DNA from: DDH964 sp963806685
GTDB taxonomy: Bacteria; Desulfobacterota; Desulfuromonadia; Desulfuromonadales; DDH964
Assembly: GCA_963806685.1 (NCBI GenBank)
Contig: CAWDZB010000011.1
Coordinates: 221,872-285,871 of the forward strand
Direction of reading: 5' to 3'
Length of the DNA: 64,000 nucleotides
Shown: positions 45,067-53,607 of the stretch, piece by piece
Layout: each line of letters starts with the position of its first letter
Position numbering within the stretch: position 1 is the first letter of the stretch
The notes under the pieces: generated by a model
Database searches by the model: none
The model's input: only the letters and a program-made list of their open reading frames with translations
What the model was told of the DNA's origin: nothing
Translations under genes and position numbers: made by a program

Positions 45067-45989
45067 CAGAGTTCCAGACTGCCGATCACCTGGGCGATAT
45101 CGTCGAGCTCCTCGTCGACCAGGAACTGCTCGAGATCGGCGATGATCTTCGTCATCACCCCGGGGTCGATGAAGTTGGCGGTGCCGACCTGCACCGCCTG
45201 GGCGCCGACGATCAGGAACTCCAGAGCGTCGCGGGCGCAGGTGATGCCGCCGATGCCGATCACCGGGATCTTGACCGCCTGCACCACCTGGTGGGTCATG
45301 CGTACCGCCACCGGACGGATCGCCGGGCCGGAGAGGCCGCCGGTGCGGTTGGCGATCTGCGGCCGCCGGGTCTTAACGTCGATGGCCATGCCGGTGAGGG
45401 TGTTGATGCAGCTGATGGCGTCGGCTCCGGCCGCTTCCACCGCCCGGGCGATGACGGTGATGTCGGTGACGTTGGGGGTCAGCTTGACGATCAGCGGCTT
45501 GTTCAGGGCCTTGCGCACCAGGGTCACCACCTGGGCGGCAGCCTGCGGCTCGGTGCCGAAGACAATCCCCCCCTGCTTGACATTGGGGCACGAGATGTTG
45601 AGCTCCACCGCGGCGATCGCCGGGATGTCGGCCAGGCGCCTTGCCACCTCTCCGTACTCCTCCAGCGTGTTGCCGAAGAAGTTGGCGATCACCGGGGTGG
45701 TCAGCCCGCGATAGAGAGGGGTCTTGTCCCGGATGAAGGCATCGACGCCGACGTTCTGCAGGCCGATGGCGTTGAGCATGCCGCTGGTGGTCTCGGCGAT
45801 GCGCGGCGTCGGGTTGCCGGCCTTGGGATGGAGCGAAAGTCCCTTGGTAACGATGGCGCCGAGGCGCTCGAGGTCGAGATAGGGGGCGTACTCCTCGCCG
45901 TAGCCGAAGGTCCCCGAGGCCGGCATCACCGGGTTCTGCAGTTTGAGGCCGGCGATTTCCACGGCGAGGCTGGGGCGGGTGGCGGGCAT
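45066..45989 (-). CDS. pyrD: Dihydroorotate dehydrogenase, type 1B catalytic subunit
   Basis: The 307-residue flavoprotein matches class 1B PyrD: AGLKLQNPVMPASGTFGYGEEY, NAIGLQNVGVDAFI, ELNISCPNVKQGG (catalytic Cys region SCPN), KLTPNVTDI, NTLTGMAIDVKTRRP, GGLSGPAIRPVAVRM and GIGGITCARDALEFLIVGA. It oxidises dihydroorotate to orotate and passes electrons to NAD+ through PyrK. ATG 45989 is decided by AAGGAGG five bases upstream. pyrK lies directly before it. Confidence 0.96.
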   Translation of the reverse strand: MPATRPSLAVEIAGLKLQNPVMPASGTFGYGEEYAPYLDLERLGAIVTKGLSLHPKAGNPTPRIAETTSGMLNAIGLQNVGVDAFIRDKTPLYRGLTTPVIANFFGNTLEEYGEVARRLADIPAIAAVELNISCPNVKQGGIVFGTEPQAAAQVVTLVRKALNKPLIVKLTPNVTDITVIARAVEAAGADAISCINTLTGMAIDVKTRRPQIANRTGGLSGPAIRPVAVRMTHQVVQAVKIPVIGIGGITCARDALEFLIVGAQAVQVGTANFIDPGVMTKIIADLEQFLVDEELDDIAQVIGSLEL

Positions 45990-46015
45990 GGGGACCTCCT
46001 TGGCGCTGGGATTCA

Positions 46016-46876
46016 TCATTTGCACCCTCCACCGCAGGAGTCGCTGCCGGCCGCCGCCCTTGCCCAGTCGAGGTCACTGGCGGAAAAGACCGGACCGGCC
46101 TTGCAAGTACAGAGGTAGCGTGGATTGGCTTCGCTGTGGCCGGCCCCCTTGACGACGCAGCCGAGGCAGGCGCCAACCCCGCAGGCCATGTGCGCCTCCA
46201 GGGAGACCTGCAGCGGCGCCCCATGCCGGGAGCAGATCGCCGTCACAGCGGTCAGCATCGGCATCGGCCCGCAGGCGAAGACCTCGGCGGCGGGATACTT
46301 GGAGAGCTTCCGCTCCAACACCTGGGTTACCAGCCCCTCCTCGCCGAGGCTGCCGTCGTCGGTGGAGACGTAGGTCTCGACGCCGCTGCGTTCGAACTCG
46401 GTCACCGCCAGGATGTCGGCGCGGCTACGTCCCCCCATCAGCAGCCGGACCTGGTCGCCGCGGGCGAGCAGCGCTTGGCCGAGCATGAACAGCGGCACCA
46501 GGCCGATGCCGCCGCCTACCAGGATCTTCTCGCGGCCGGAAGTGCCAAGATCGAAGCCGCGGCCGAGGGGTCCGAGCAGTTCCACCCGGTCCCCCTGATG
46601 AAGTTCGCTGAGAATCCGCGTCCCCTGCCCCACCACCTTGTAAAGGATCTCCAGGTACTCCCGCGGCGGCAGGCCGTCGCATTCGGGCGGCAGGCAGCCG
46701 ACCCGGAAGATGCCGAAGGGACGGCGCAGCATGGTCGGCAGCGCCAGCTCCGGGCGCAGCATGACGAACTGGCCGGGCTGAGCCACCATGGCGAAACCGG
46801 GTGCCAGAATCCGCATCCGGAAATAGTCGGGGGAGATCTCCTGGTTGGAGAGGATGATGGTCTGGTAATTGCGCAT
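46016..46876 (-). CDS. pyrK: Dihydroorotate dehydrogenase electron-transfer subunit
   Basis: The 286-residue protein has a ferredoxin-reductase fold: FAD motif RRPFGIFRV, NAD-binding ILVGGGIGLVPLFMLGQALL, and the C-terminal 2Fe-2S cluster site MACGVGACLGCVVKG...YLCTCKAGPVF. It accepts electrons from PyrD and reduces NAD+. ATG 46876 has GGAGT seven bases upstream. pyrK-pyrD make a two-gene operon for pyrimidine synthesis. Confidence 0.96.
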   Translation of the reverse strand: MRNYQTIILSNQEISPDYFRMRILAPGFAMVAQPGQFVMLRPELALPTMLRRPFGIFRVGCLPPECDGLPPREYLEILYKVVGQGTRILSELHQGDRVELLGPLGRGFDLGTSGREKILVGGGIGLVPLFMLGQALLARGDQVRLLMGGRSRADILAVTEFERSGVETYVSTDDGSLGEEGLVTQVLERKLSKYPAAEVFACGPMPMLTAVTAICSRHGAPLQVSLEAHMACGVGACLGCVVKGAGHSEANPRYLCTCKAGPVFSASDLDWARAAAGSDSCGGGCK

Positions 46877-46917
46877 CAAGTTTACTCCGGGGGAAAAATT
46901 GAACAGCGAATCGGATA

Positions 46918-47153
46918 ACGACGCAGCTCTCAGCTCTCAGCTCTCAAAATTAAGAATCTAGTTATGCACCTCGCTCCAGCGGAAACAAGATCTACAACCT
47001 TAAGCTGTTTAACAGGGATGAACGGGATGATAGGGATTCGATCCCAATTCTTTGGTAATGATTTATCCCCTTTATCCCTGTGAATTGTTTGGCTGGTTTG
47101 CCTGGCCTGACATCTACTGGAGTAAAGTGCAACCAGAATTCAAAACTTAAAAC
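46918..47153. repeat. Repeat-rich intergenic spacer
   Basis: Three tandem copies of CAGCTCT (46925-46947) are followed by GGGATGAACGGGATGATAGGG and, about 50 bp on, the partly complementary TTTATCCCCTTTATCCCTG. The pattern recalls mobile-like intergenic repeats common in Geobacter relatives. No gene is present. Confidence 0.5.
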
Positions 47154-47621
47154 TCAACATTTAAAACTTCCCCCCACCCGCTCCATCAGCAGCGCGTCCT
47201 CGCCGTCGGGATAGTAGCGCGCCCGGCGCCCGCTCTGCCGGAAGCCGAAGCGCCGGTAGAGGGCGATCGCCGCGTCGTTGCCGGCCCGCACCTCGAGCAG
47301 GGCCCGCTCCAGTCCCTCGGCGACGGCCCTTTCCAGGGCCGCGGCAAGCAGCCGGACGGCAACGCCGCGCCGGCGGAAACGCGGCGCGGTGGCCAGGTTG
47401 AGGACATGGAGCTCGCCGCACAGCAGCCACCAGCAGTGGTAGCCGGCCAGCTCCCCGGCGAGGAACAGCAGGTCGAGGCGGCCATGGGGGCTGGCGAGCT
47501 CGTCGCGAAATTGGGTTTCGCTCCATGGCTGGCGGTAACAGCGCCGCTCGACCTCGAGGATGGCGGGGAGGTCGGCGGCGGTCGCCGGGCGGATATCAAC
47601 GCGGGCTGGGAATTCCGCCAT
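47154..47621 (-). CDS. rimI: Ribosomal-protein-alanine N-acetyltransferase
   Basis: The 155-residue GNAT protein has DIRPATAADLPAILEVERRCYRQPWSETQFRDEL, LNLATAPRFRRRGVAVRLLAAAL (acetyl-CoA loop RRRGVA) and EVRAGNDAAIALYRRFGFRQSGRRARYYPDGEDALLM, all typical for RimI, which acetylates the N-terminus of protein S18. The start is taken at ATG 47621, where family similarity begins, though no good ribosome-binding site is visible; a longer in-frame start at 47696 exists. Confidence 0.9.
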   Translation of the reverse strand: MAEFPARVDIRPATAADLPAILEVERRCYRQPWSETQFRDELASPHGRLDLLFLAGELAGYHCWWLLCGELHVLNLATAPRFRRRGVAVRLLAAALERAVAEGLERALLEVRAGNDAAIALYRRFGFRQSGRRARYYPDGEDALLMERVGGSFKC

Positions 47622-47783
47622 AGCAAGCCGAAAGCCGGGGGTGGCACATGACAACCGGCGGCAAAGCGGATAGAATGGGGCGGCATGTTTTATCATGGCG
47701 GCCGGTCATGGTGGCGGCTATTTTATGTCACGCTCCGCCCCCTGTAAAGTCTTTCCGTGCCGGCCGTGGCGGGGACTTTGACG

Positions 47784-47813
47784 TTGACAATCATACGGAG
47801 CTTGATTTATTAA
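47784..47813 (+). promoter_or_regulatory. Candidate purM promoter
   Basis: TTGACA (47784-47789) and TATTAA (47808-47813) are separated by 18 bases. The -10 matches four of six bases. The start codon lies 31 bp downstream. Confidence 0.5.
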
Positions 47814-47844
47814 TGGGCCACCAATTTCACAGGAGTCGAAACCA

Positions 47845-48894
47845 TTGGCCACGGACACCAAGGTAACCTATAAAGATGCCGGCGTCGACATCGATGCCGG
47901 CAATCGTTTTGTTCAGATGATCAAGCCGCTGGTCAAGGCCACCTCCCGCCACGAGGTTCTGACCGACATCGGTGGCTTCGGCGGGCTCTTTTCCCTCAAC
48001 GCCGGCAAGTACGAGAAGCCGACCCTGGTCGCCTCCACCGACGGCGTCGGGACCAAGCTCAAGCTCGCCTTCCTGCTTGACAAGCACGATACGATCGGCA
48101 TCGACCTGGTGGCGATGTGCGTCAACGACATCGTCGTCCAGGGGGCCGAACCGCTCTTCTTCCTCGACTACCTGGCAACCGGCAAGCTCTCCCCGGAAAA
48201 GGGGGTGGAAATCGTCAGGGGCATCTCCGAGGGGTGCATCCAGGCTGGCTGCGCGTTGATCGGCGGCGAGACCGCCGAGATGCCCGGGATGTACGCCGAC
48301 GGCGAGTACGACCTGGCCGGCTTCACCGTCGGCGTGGTCGACAACACCAAGATCATCGACGGCTCATCGATCACCGTCGGCGACCGGCTGATCGGCATCG
48401 CCTCCAGCGGCCTGCACTCCAACGGCTACTCGCTGGCACGCAAAGTCCTCCTCGAGCGGCTGCAGTTCCCCCTCGACACCGTCCCCGAAGGGCTGGAGCG
48501 GACCCTGGGCGAGGAGCTGCTGACGCCGACGCGGATTTACGTCAAGGCGATTCTCAACCTGCTGCGCGACTTCCAGGTCAAGGGGATGGCCCATATCACC
48601 GGCGGCGGCATCCTCGAGAATGTCCCGCGCGTCCTGCCCCGCCACTGCAAGGCGGTGATCGAAAAGAACAGCTGGCCCAAGCCGGCGATTTTCGAACTGC
48701 TGCGCCAGGGGGGCAACATCGACGAAATGGAGATGTACCGGACCTTCAACTACGGCATCGGCATGGTCCTGGTGGTCCCGGAGCAGGAGGCCGACGACGT
48801 CATGGTCCGCCTCTCCGGCCTCAAGGAAAGCGCCTTCCTGATCGGCGAAATCGTCATCTGCGGCGAGGACGACGAACAGGTCGAGCTGGTCTAG
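47845..48894 (+). CDS. purM: Phosphoribosylformylglycinamidine cyclo-ligase
   Basis: The 349-residue enzyme matches AIR synthetase: YKDAGVDIDAGNRFVQMIKPLV, GGFGGLFSL, LVASTDGVGTKLKLAF, GIDLVAMCVNDIVVQGAEPLFFLDYLATGKL, CALIGGETAEMPGMY and HITGGGILENVPRVLP. It closes the imidazole ring in purine synthesis with ATP. The start is a TTG (47845) with AGGAG nine bases upstream; no ATG fits. purN follows after 10 bp. Confidence 0.97.
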   Translation: MATDTKVTYKDAGVDIDAGNRFVQMIKPLVKATSRHEVLTDIGGFGGLFSLNAGKYEKPTLVASTDGVGTKLKLAFLLDKHDTIGIDLVAMCVNDIVVQGAEPLFFLDYLATGKLSPEKGVEIVRGISEGCIQAGCALIGGETAEMPGMYADGEYDLAGFTVGVVDNTKIIDGSSITVGDRLIGIASSGLHSNGYSLARKVLLERLQFPLDTVPEGLERTLGEELLTPTRIYVKAILNLLRDFQVKGMAHITGGGILENVPRVLPRHCKAVIEKNSWPKPAIFELLRQGGNIDEMEMYRTFNYGIGMVLVVPEQEADDVMVRLSGLKESAFLIGEIVICGEDDEQVELV

Positions 48895-48904
48895 GAGCAC
48901 CACC

Positions 48905-49573
48905 GTGGGCGGGAAGCTGCGCATCGCCGTCATCGCCTCGGGCGGCGGCACCAACCTCCAGGCGCTCATCGACCGCGCCGCCGACGGCTCACTCGGGGCC
49001 GAAATCGCCCTGGTGCTCAGCAACAATCCGCAGGCCGGAGCCCTCGAGCGGGCCCGCCGTGCCGACATCCCCACCCGCTGCATCGACCATCGCCAGTTCG
49101 CCGGCCGCGAGGCCTTCGACCGGGCGGTGGTGGCGGTGCTCCGGGAAGCCGGGGTGGAACTGGTGGCCCTGGCCGGGTTCATGCGCATCCTTTCCCCGGT
49201 CTTCATCGACGCCTTCCCCGGCCGCATCATGAACATCCATCCCGCCCTGCTCCCGGCATTCCCGGGGCTGCACGTGCAGCGCCAGGCGCTCGAGTACGGT
49301 GCGCGCTTCGCCGGCTGCACCGTGCACTTCGTCGATGGCGGCGTCGACACCGGGCCGATCATCATCCAGGCGGTAGTTCCCATCCACGACGGCGATACCG
49401 AAGAGAGTCTCACCGCCCGCATCCTCGCCCAGGAACATCGCATCTACCCCGAAGCCGTCCGGCTGTTCGCCGCTGGCCGACTGCAGCTCGAGGGGCGGCG
49501 GGTACGCATCCTGCCGACCGCTCCGGAGCCGCAGGGGGTGCTGGTCAACCCGCCGCTTGACGACCAAGCCTGA
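48905..49573 (+). CDS. purN: Phosphoribosylglycinamide formyltransferase
   Basis: The 222-residue enzyme has RIAVIASGGGTNLQALID, the folate-site FMRILSPVFIDAF, NIHPALLPAFPGLHVQRQAL (catalytic Asn and His) and GCTVHFVDGGVDTGPIIIQ with the catalytic Asp. It transfers a formyl group from formyltetrahydrofolate to GAR. It begins with GTG 10 bp behind purM and is co-transcribed with it. The C-terminus is a little longer than usual. Confidence 0.96.
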   Translation: MGGKLRIAVIASGGGTNLQALIDRAADGSLGAEIALVLSNNPQAGALERARRADIPTRCIDHRQFAGREAFDRAVVAVLREAGVELVALAGFMRILSPVFIDAFPGRIMNIHPALLPAFPGLHVQRQALEYGARFAGCTVHFVDGGVDTGPIIIQAVVPIHDGDTEESLTARILAQEHRIYPEAVRLFAAGRLQLEGRRVRILPTAPEPQGVLVNPPLDDQA

Positions 49574-49598
49574 CCCTTTCCGCCGGGGAAGTTCCGCC

Positions 49599-50054
49599 AT
49601 GTCCCGACCGATCCTCGTCAGCGCCTGCCTGCTCGGCATCAACACCCGCTACGACGGCACCACCCGCCGCGACCTACGGGTCCTGCGCTGGCTGGCCCGG
49701 GAAGGGCTGGTCCCGGTGCCGGTCTGCCCGGAGCAGCTCGCCGGACTGCCTACCCCGCGTCCTCCCTGCCAGTTCACTGCCGGGGACGGCGCCGACATCC
49801 TCGATGGCCGAGGCCGCCTGTTTACCGCTGCCGGCGAAAACCGCGGCGAAATCTTCCGCCACGGCGCCGCCGAAACCCTGAAAACCGCCCGGATCTGCGG
49901 CTGCCAGAGCGCCCTGCTCAAAGAACGCTCCCCCTCTTGTGGCCGCCACTTCGTCCACCGCAATGGCCAGCTGGTCTCCGGGCAGGGGGTCGCCTGCGCC
50001 CTGCTGCTACGCGAAGGCTTCGAGGTGATCAGCGAGGAGGATCTCTCCTTCTAG
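49599..50054 (+). CDS. DUF523 family protein
   Basis: The 151-residue protein has the family's ILVSACLLGINTRYDG start, PVPVCPEQLAGLPTPRPP, CQFTAG, and the Cys-containing CGCQSALLKERSPSCG and GQGVACALLLREGFEV. Cys positions suggest metal or cluster binding (the DUF523 domain is linked to 2-thiouracil desulfidase TudS in some bacteria). ATG 49599 gives the family-standard N-terminus. It belongs to the purM-purN unit by spacing (25 bp). Confidence 0.88.
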   Translation: MSRPILVSACLLGINTRYDGTTRRDLRVLRWLAREGLVPVPVCPEQLAGLPTPRPPCQFTAGDGADILDGRGRLFTAAGENRGEIFRHGAAETLKTARICGCQSALLKERSPSCGRHFVHRNGQLVSGQGVACALLLREGFEVISEEDLSF

Positions 50055-50072
50055 CCGGCAAAGGAGATGCTC

Positions 50073-50418
50073 ATGGTCATGATCACCTGGCATCGTCATG
50101 CCTGCTTTCTGATCACCATGGCCGACCCCACCGTTTACCACGCCGGCGATATCGGCCTGTTCGGCAATATGCGCCTGATCGCAGAGACCAACAGCATCGA
50201 CCTGGCGCTGCTGCCAATCGGCGACAACTTCACCATGGGGCCCGAGGACGCACGGCCGGCCGCCGGCTGCCGGCTACCTTCATGCCCGCCCGGTGGTGCC
50301 GATGCACTGCAACACCTGGGAACTGATCGTCCTGGACACCGCGGCCTTCTGCCGCTCCCGCCCGCCCGGCGGCACCGGTACCGTGCCGGCGCCCGGGGCT
50401 TTTCTGACCCTCTACTGA
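50073..50418 (+). pseudogene. UPF0173 metallo-beta-lactamase-fold relic (deletion and frameshift)
   Basis: The N-terminus MVMITWHRHACFLIT matches the start of UPF0173/YtkL metal-dependent hydrolases. It jumps directly to their second half: TVYHAGDIGLFGNMRLIAET and LALLPIGDNFTMGPEDA. About 90 residues, including the zinc motif HxHxDH, are missing. Beyond residue 60 the frame shifts: GYLHARPVVPMHCNTWEL continues the family in another frame to a TGA at 50416-50418. So the gene has both an internal deletion and a later frameshift. It lies 18 bp behind the DUF523 gene and just before the next gene. Confidence 0.78.
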
Positions 50419-50422
50419 CGCC

Positions 50423-51655
50423 ATGAACCAGAACTATTTCGACGCAGTGGTCCTCGGCGAAAGCCTTGCCGGCCGCATTGCCGCCGCCCTGCTGGCCAGG
50501 CGGGGCTGCCGGCTGCTGCTCCTGCGGCCCGCCGCTGCTGCGCCCTCACTTTCCTGGTGCTTTTCCTCGCTGCTGCTGGAGCGCATCCTCGACCAGCTCG
50601 ACGGCCGGGCGGTGCTCACCCAGCCGCAACGCTTCCAGTTTCTCGGTGAAGGGGTACGCCTCGACTTCCACGGCCGCCATCCCCTGGCCGAGGAACTGCG
50701 CCGCGAGGTTCCCCGCGACGCGGAGGCGATCCAGGCGGCATGCGGAGACCTGGCCGGACTCGGAGACAAGCTGGCAGAACTGTTCTGGGATTGCGGCGGT
50801 CTCCCCTTGGGTGGAGCCCAGGCCCGCTGGAGATTCCGGGCCCGCAGCCTGCGCCGGGGGCTGACGCCGGGCCGCCTCGACGAATCGCTGGCCGACCGCC
50901 TCGAGGAGTACGACTCGGCGGCGGCGGCCTTTCTCGGGGGCCTGCTGCCAGCCCTGGCTCTGATCAGCGCCGAGCGCCTGACCCTGGCCGAGGCCGCCCT
51001 GCTCTGGCACGGTGCCATGCGTGCCACCGGTGCCTCCCCCGCCGGCCTCGACGAACTGCTCCGCCACCGCTACCAGCAGTTCCACGGCGAGGAAGATGAT
51101 CTCGCCCCCCTCGAGTCCCTCACCCCGGGAAGCCACCAGCCAACCCGGCTCCATTTCAAGGGGGGAAAACAGGTCGCCACCGCCTGCCTGGTGATAGCCG
51201 ACGCAGCGGCGACCAGCGTGGCGCTCCCCGGGTTACCGGCCCGGGCCGCCGCGTCGCGCCCGGCTCCGATTTTTCTCGGTGACAAGGTTTCACCGCTCCT
51301 CGCCGACCAGGTGCTCCTGGGCGGCTCGCCGCCGCTGCGGCTGAGCTTTGCCGGTCCCGCGGATCAGCGTCAGCTGACGGTGGAAAGTGCCGGTGAGCTG
51401 CCTGCGGCGGAACTGGCCGGTCGCCTCCGGACCCTCTGCCCCTTTGCCGAGCTTGGCGACCCGGTGGCCGCCGACGTCGCTCCTGCCGTTCCCCAGCCGG
51501 GGCTGCACGCCGCCCTGCAGCGGGCCACACCCGCTGCAGGCCTGTTTCATTGCTCGGCGGCGGTGCTGCCTAATCTCGGCAGCGTCGGTGAGGTGCTGGT
51601 CGGGCTTTCCGTCGCCACCGCGGTGCAGCGCCGGCTGCGGAAGGCCGGCGGCTGA
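50423..51655 (+). CDS. NAD(P)/FAD-binding-like protein of unknown function
   Basis: The 410-residue protein starts with a Rossmann dinucleotide-binding segment (YFDAVVLGESLAGRIAAALLARRGCRLLLL), as in geranylgeranyl-reductase or lycopene-cyclase-type flavoproteins; the GxGxxG is altered to LGESLAG. The middle is Ala/Leu-rich helical, with few recognisable motifs. The end (HCSAAVLPNLGSVGEVLVGLSVATAVQRRL) resembles the FAD-domain closing helix of phytoene-desaturase-like proteins. I cannot name a substrate. It starts five bp after the UPF0173 relic and precedes rpmB, which may share its transcript. Confidence 0.65.
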   Translation: MNQNYFDAVVLGESLAGRIAAALLARRGCRLLLLRPAAAAPSLSWCFSSLLLERILDQLDGRAVLTQPQRFQFLGEGVRLDFHGRHPLAEELRREVPRDAEAIQAACGDLAGLGDKLAELFWDCGGLPLGGAQARWRFRARSLRRGLTPGRLDESLADRLEEYDSAAAAFLGGLLPALALISAERLTLAEAALLWHGAMRATGASPAGLDELLRHRYQQFHGEEDDLAPLESLTPGSHQPTRLHFKGGKQVATACLVIADAAATSVALPGLPARAAASRPAPIFLGDKVSPLLADQVLLGGSPPLRLSFAGPADQRQLTVESAGELPAAELAGRLRTLCPFAELGDPVAADVAPAVPQPGLHAALQRATPAAGLFHCSAAVLPNLGSVGEVLVGLSVATAVQRRLRKAGG

Positions 51656-51743
51656 TCCGGCGAGATCCCCTCAAAAAAAGGGTTGCATTCAGGCGCCCGG
51701 CGTGCTAAAAATTCACGTTCTAAACTTCCAGGAGGTCAGGTCC

Positions 51744-51935
51744 ATGTCCCGAATTTGCGAAATCTGCGGAAAAAAACCGACGACTGGCAACAACGTCAGT
51801 CATGCCCATAACAAAACCCGTAAGGTCTGGTACCCCAACCTGCAGAAGGTCAAGGCCCTCGACAAGGGGACCGTGCGCTCGATGAAGGTCTGCACCCGCT
51901 GCCTCCGGGCCGGGGCCGTCACCAAGGCCATCTGA
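51744..51935 (+). CDS. rpmB: 50S ribosomal protein L28
   Basis: The 63-residue protein begins MSRICEICGKKPTTGNNVSHAHNKT and ends VKALDKGTVRSMKVCTRCLRAGAV. It is the Cys-containing (zinc-binding, C+) form of L28, with CEIC and CTRC. The ATG at 51744 has AGGAGGTC upstream. Followed by a perfect terminator. Confidence 0.97.
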   Translation: MSRICEICGKKPTTGNNVSHAHNKTRKVWYPNLQKVKALDKGTVRSMKVCTRCLRAGAVTKAI

Positions 51936-51965
51936 ACCAGCCTTTCGATTCGGCAGGAAACTCGA

Positions 51966-52003
51966 AGAGGGAGGCGGAACACCAGGTTCCGCCTCCCTCT
52001 TTC
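51966..52003 (+). terminator. Rho-independent terminator after rpmB
   Basis: AGAGGGAGGCGGAAC, loop ACCAG, and GTTCCGCCTCCCTCT form a perfect 15-bp stem followed by TT. Confidence 0.9.
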
Positions 52004-52047
52004 CGTTTCCACCCGCTGCTATTCCTTCTCTCTACCGACGGGGTGTC

Positions 52048-53352
52048 ATGAGCAATAACACCCACATCTTCCTCGAGCTCGTCCTGCCCATCCTGCTCAT
52101 GGCCCTCGCCGAGCGCACCGCCGTCCACCGTTTCCTGCGCACCCCCGCCCAGATCGCCTGGGTGCGCCGCCACCGCTGGCTGCACCCCAATACCATCAGC
52201 CGCGCCCGCTACCCGATGGGGCTGGTCTCGGTGCTGCTGCTCTACCTTGGCTACCCGCGTGCCTGCTTTCTTTTCTTCACCTTCTGGATGATTACCGACA
52301 TCACCGACGGCGACATCGCCCGCAAGTGCGACCTGCACACGCCCGAGGGGGAGACCATCGATCCCCTCTCGGACAAGCTGATGTACCTGCCGATGCTGAT
52401 CTACCTATCCTGGCGCGGCTGGCTCGATCCCCGTCTGCTGGCGCCGTTCGTGGTCTTCGACATCATCGGCCAGGTCTCCCGCAGTTTCATCAAGGTCAAG
52501 GCGGCAAACCTCTTCGGCAAGGCCAAGACCTTCCTGGTGGTGGTGCTGCTGGTTGTTGTCGGCTTGGAATGGCTCTACGGCCCATTCCCGCTGCTCAGCC
52601 GCGCGATTCAGCCGCTGCTCGGCATGTGCGCCTTTCTCGCCTTCTGCTCCACCGTCTTCAAGCTGATTCCCAACTACTGGTACGCCAACATCCTGAGCCT
52701 GATGAACCTCGCCTGCGGGCTTGCCGGCTGCACGGTGATCCTGACCGGGCGGCCGCCGGTTTATGCGCTGGGGCTGGTCTTCCTCGGCCAGTTCCTCGAC
52801 CTTTTCGACGGCCGCGCCGCCCAGCGCTGGGGCTCCACCCCGAAGGGGGAGGTTTTCGATGACGTCGCCGACGGCACCAGTTTCGGCCTGACCATCGGCA
52901 TGATCGTCGCCACCTCCTTCGACCACTTGTGGCTGGGAATCATCATCGGCGTCCTCTACCTGGCGGCGGTAGTCTATCGCCTGGTCCGCTTCGTGGTGGA
53001 AAAGCGCAAGGCGGGGATCGCCGGCGGCGTGACCACCTTCTCAGGGCTCCCCTCTCCCGCCGGCGCCCTGCTGGTCGGCACCACCTGCGTGCTGATCGGC
53101 GGCGACCTGGTCGGGGGGGGCATCGTCATCGCTGCGGCGCTGCTGATGATCTCCCGCGTCCCCTACGCCCATTTCGGCCGCGCCATCCTGCCGAAAATCC
53201 CCCGGGTGGCGAAGGTCCTCTCCCTCGGCGGCTTCCTCTTCCTGCTCGCCCTGGGGGTCCGCCGCGACGAGTACGCCGCTCCCATCATCATCGCCTTCGT
53301 CGCCGCCCTGGTATACCTGATTTCCCCCCTGTTCTGGAAACCCCAGGAATAA
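52048..53352 (+). CDS. Tandem CDP-alcohol phosphatidyltransferase
   Basis: The 434-residue membrane protein contains two CDP-alcohol phosphotransferase domains. The first has the full motif D-G-x2-A-R-x8-G-x3-D-x3-D (DGDIARKC...GETIDPLSD, about residues 90-112). The second is altered: DGRAAQRWGSTPKGEVFDDVAD has Gln for the conserved Arg and one residue fewer before Gly. About ten hydrophobic segments are visible. Such enzymes make phosphatidyl lipids from CDP-diacylglycerol or transfer CDP-alcohols. The first domain should be catalytic; the second may have changed or lost its function. Confidence 0.85.
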   Translation: MSNNTHIFLELVLPILLMALAERTAVHRFLRTPAQIAWVRRHRWLHPNTISRARYPMGLVSVLLLYLGYPRACFLFFTFWMITDITDGDIARKCDLHTPEGETIDPLSDKLMYLPMLIYLSWRGWLDPRLLAPFVVFDIIGQVSRSFIKVKAANLFGKAKTFLVVVLLVVVGLEWLYGPFPLLSRAIQPLLGMCAFLAFCSTVFKLIPNYWYANILSLMNLACGLAGCTVILTGRPPVYALGLVFLGQFLDLFDGRAAQRWGSTPKGEVFDDVADGTSFGLTIGMIVATSFDHLWLGIIIGVLYLAAVVYRLVRFVVEKRKAGIAGGVTTFSGLPSPAGALLVGTTCVLIGGDLVGGGIVIAAALLMISRVPYAHFGRAILPKIPRVAKVLSLGGFLFLLALGVRRDEYAAPIIIAFVAALVYLISPLFWKPQE

Positions 53353-53494
53353 ATTTCTCTTCCACAAATCAACAATCCCCCCTCCATTCTGGACTCCCCG
53401 GGTCCCTTTGACAGACCTCGGACCAGCATTGGAAAATTTTCATGATATACCGAATCCGAGTAGGAGGGTTCCGACCCTGGCAAGGAGGTGGATC

Positions 53495-53539
53495 ATGAGA
53501 CGTGGCCGGATGGCATTGTCAATCGGCATTGAAAATTGA
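53495..53539 (+). pseudogene. Truncated gene start abutting IS debris
   Basis: A perfect ribosome-binding site AAGGAGGTGGATC leads into ATG and 14 codons (MRRGRMALSIGIEN) before a stop inside IS-end-like sequence. A promoter-like TTGACA (53408) with GATATACC about 27 bases on lies upstream. It looks like the first codons of a gene whose body was lost when the neighbouring repeats and IS ends arrived. Confidence 0.4.
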
Positions 53540-53569
53540 CCCACCATCGGCGTCCAATTTTGACCCACC
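53517..53569. repeat. IS21-type end-like direct repeats
   Basis: TTGACCCACC occurs twice, 24 bp apart (53536-53545 and 53560-53569), both within AATT-rich context (AAAATTGACCCACC and AATTTTGACCCACC). Multiple TTGACCC repeats near the tip are typical of IS21-family ends. No istA/istB genes are present, so it would be a left-over end. Confidence 0.45.
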
Positions 53570-53607
53570 CCAGAGGGTCAGTTTGGGTCGGTCTTCCTGC
53601 TTTTGAC

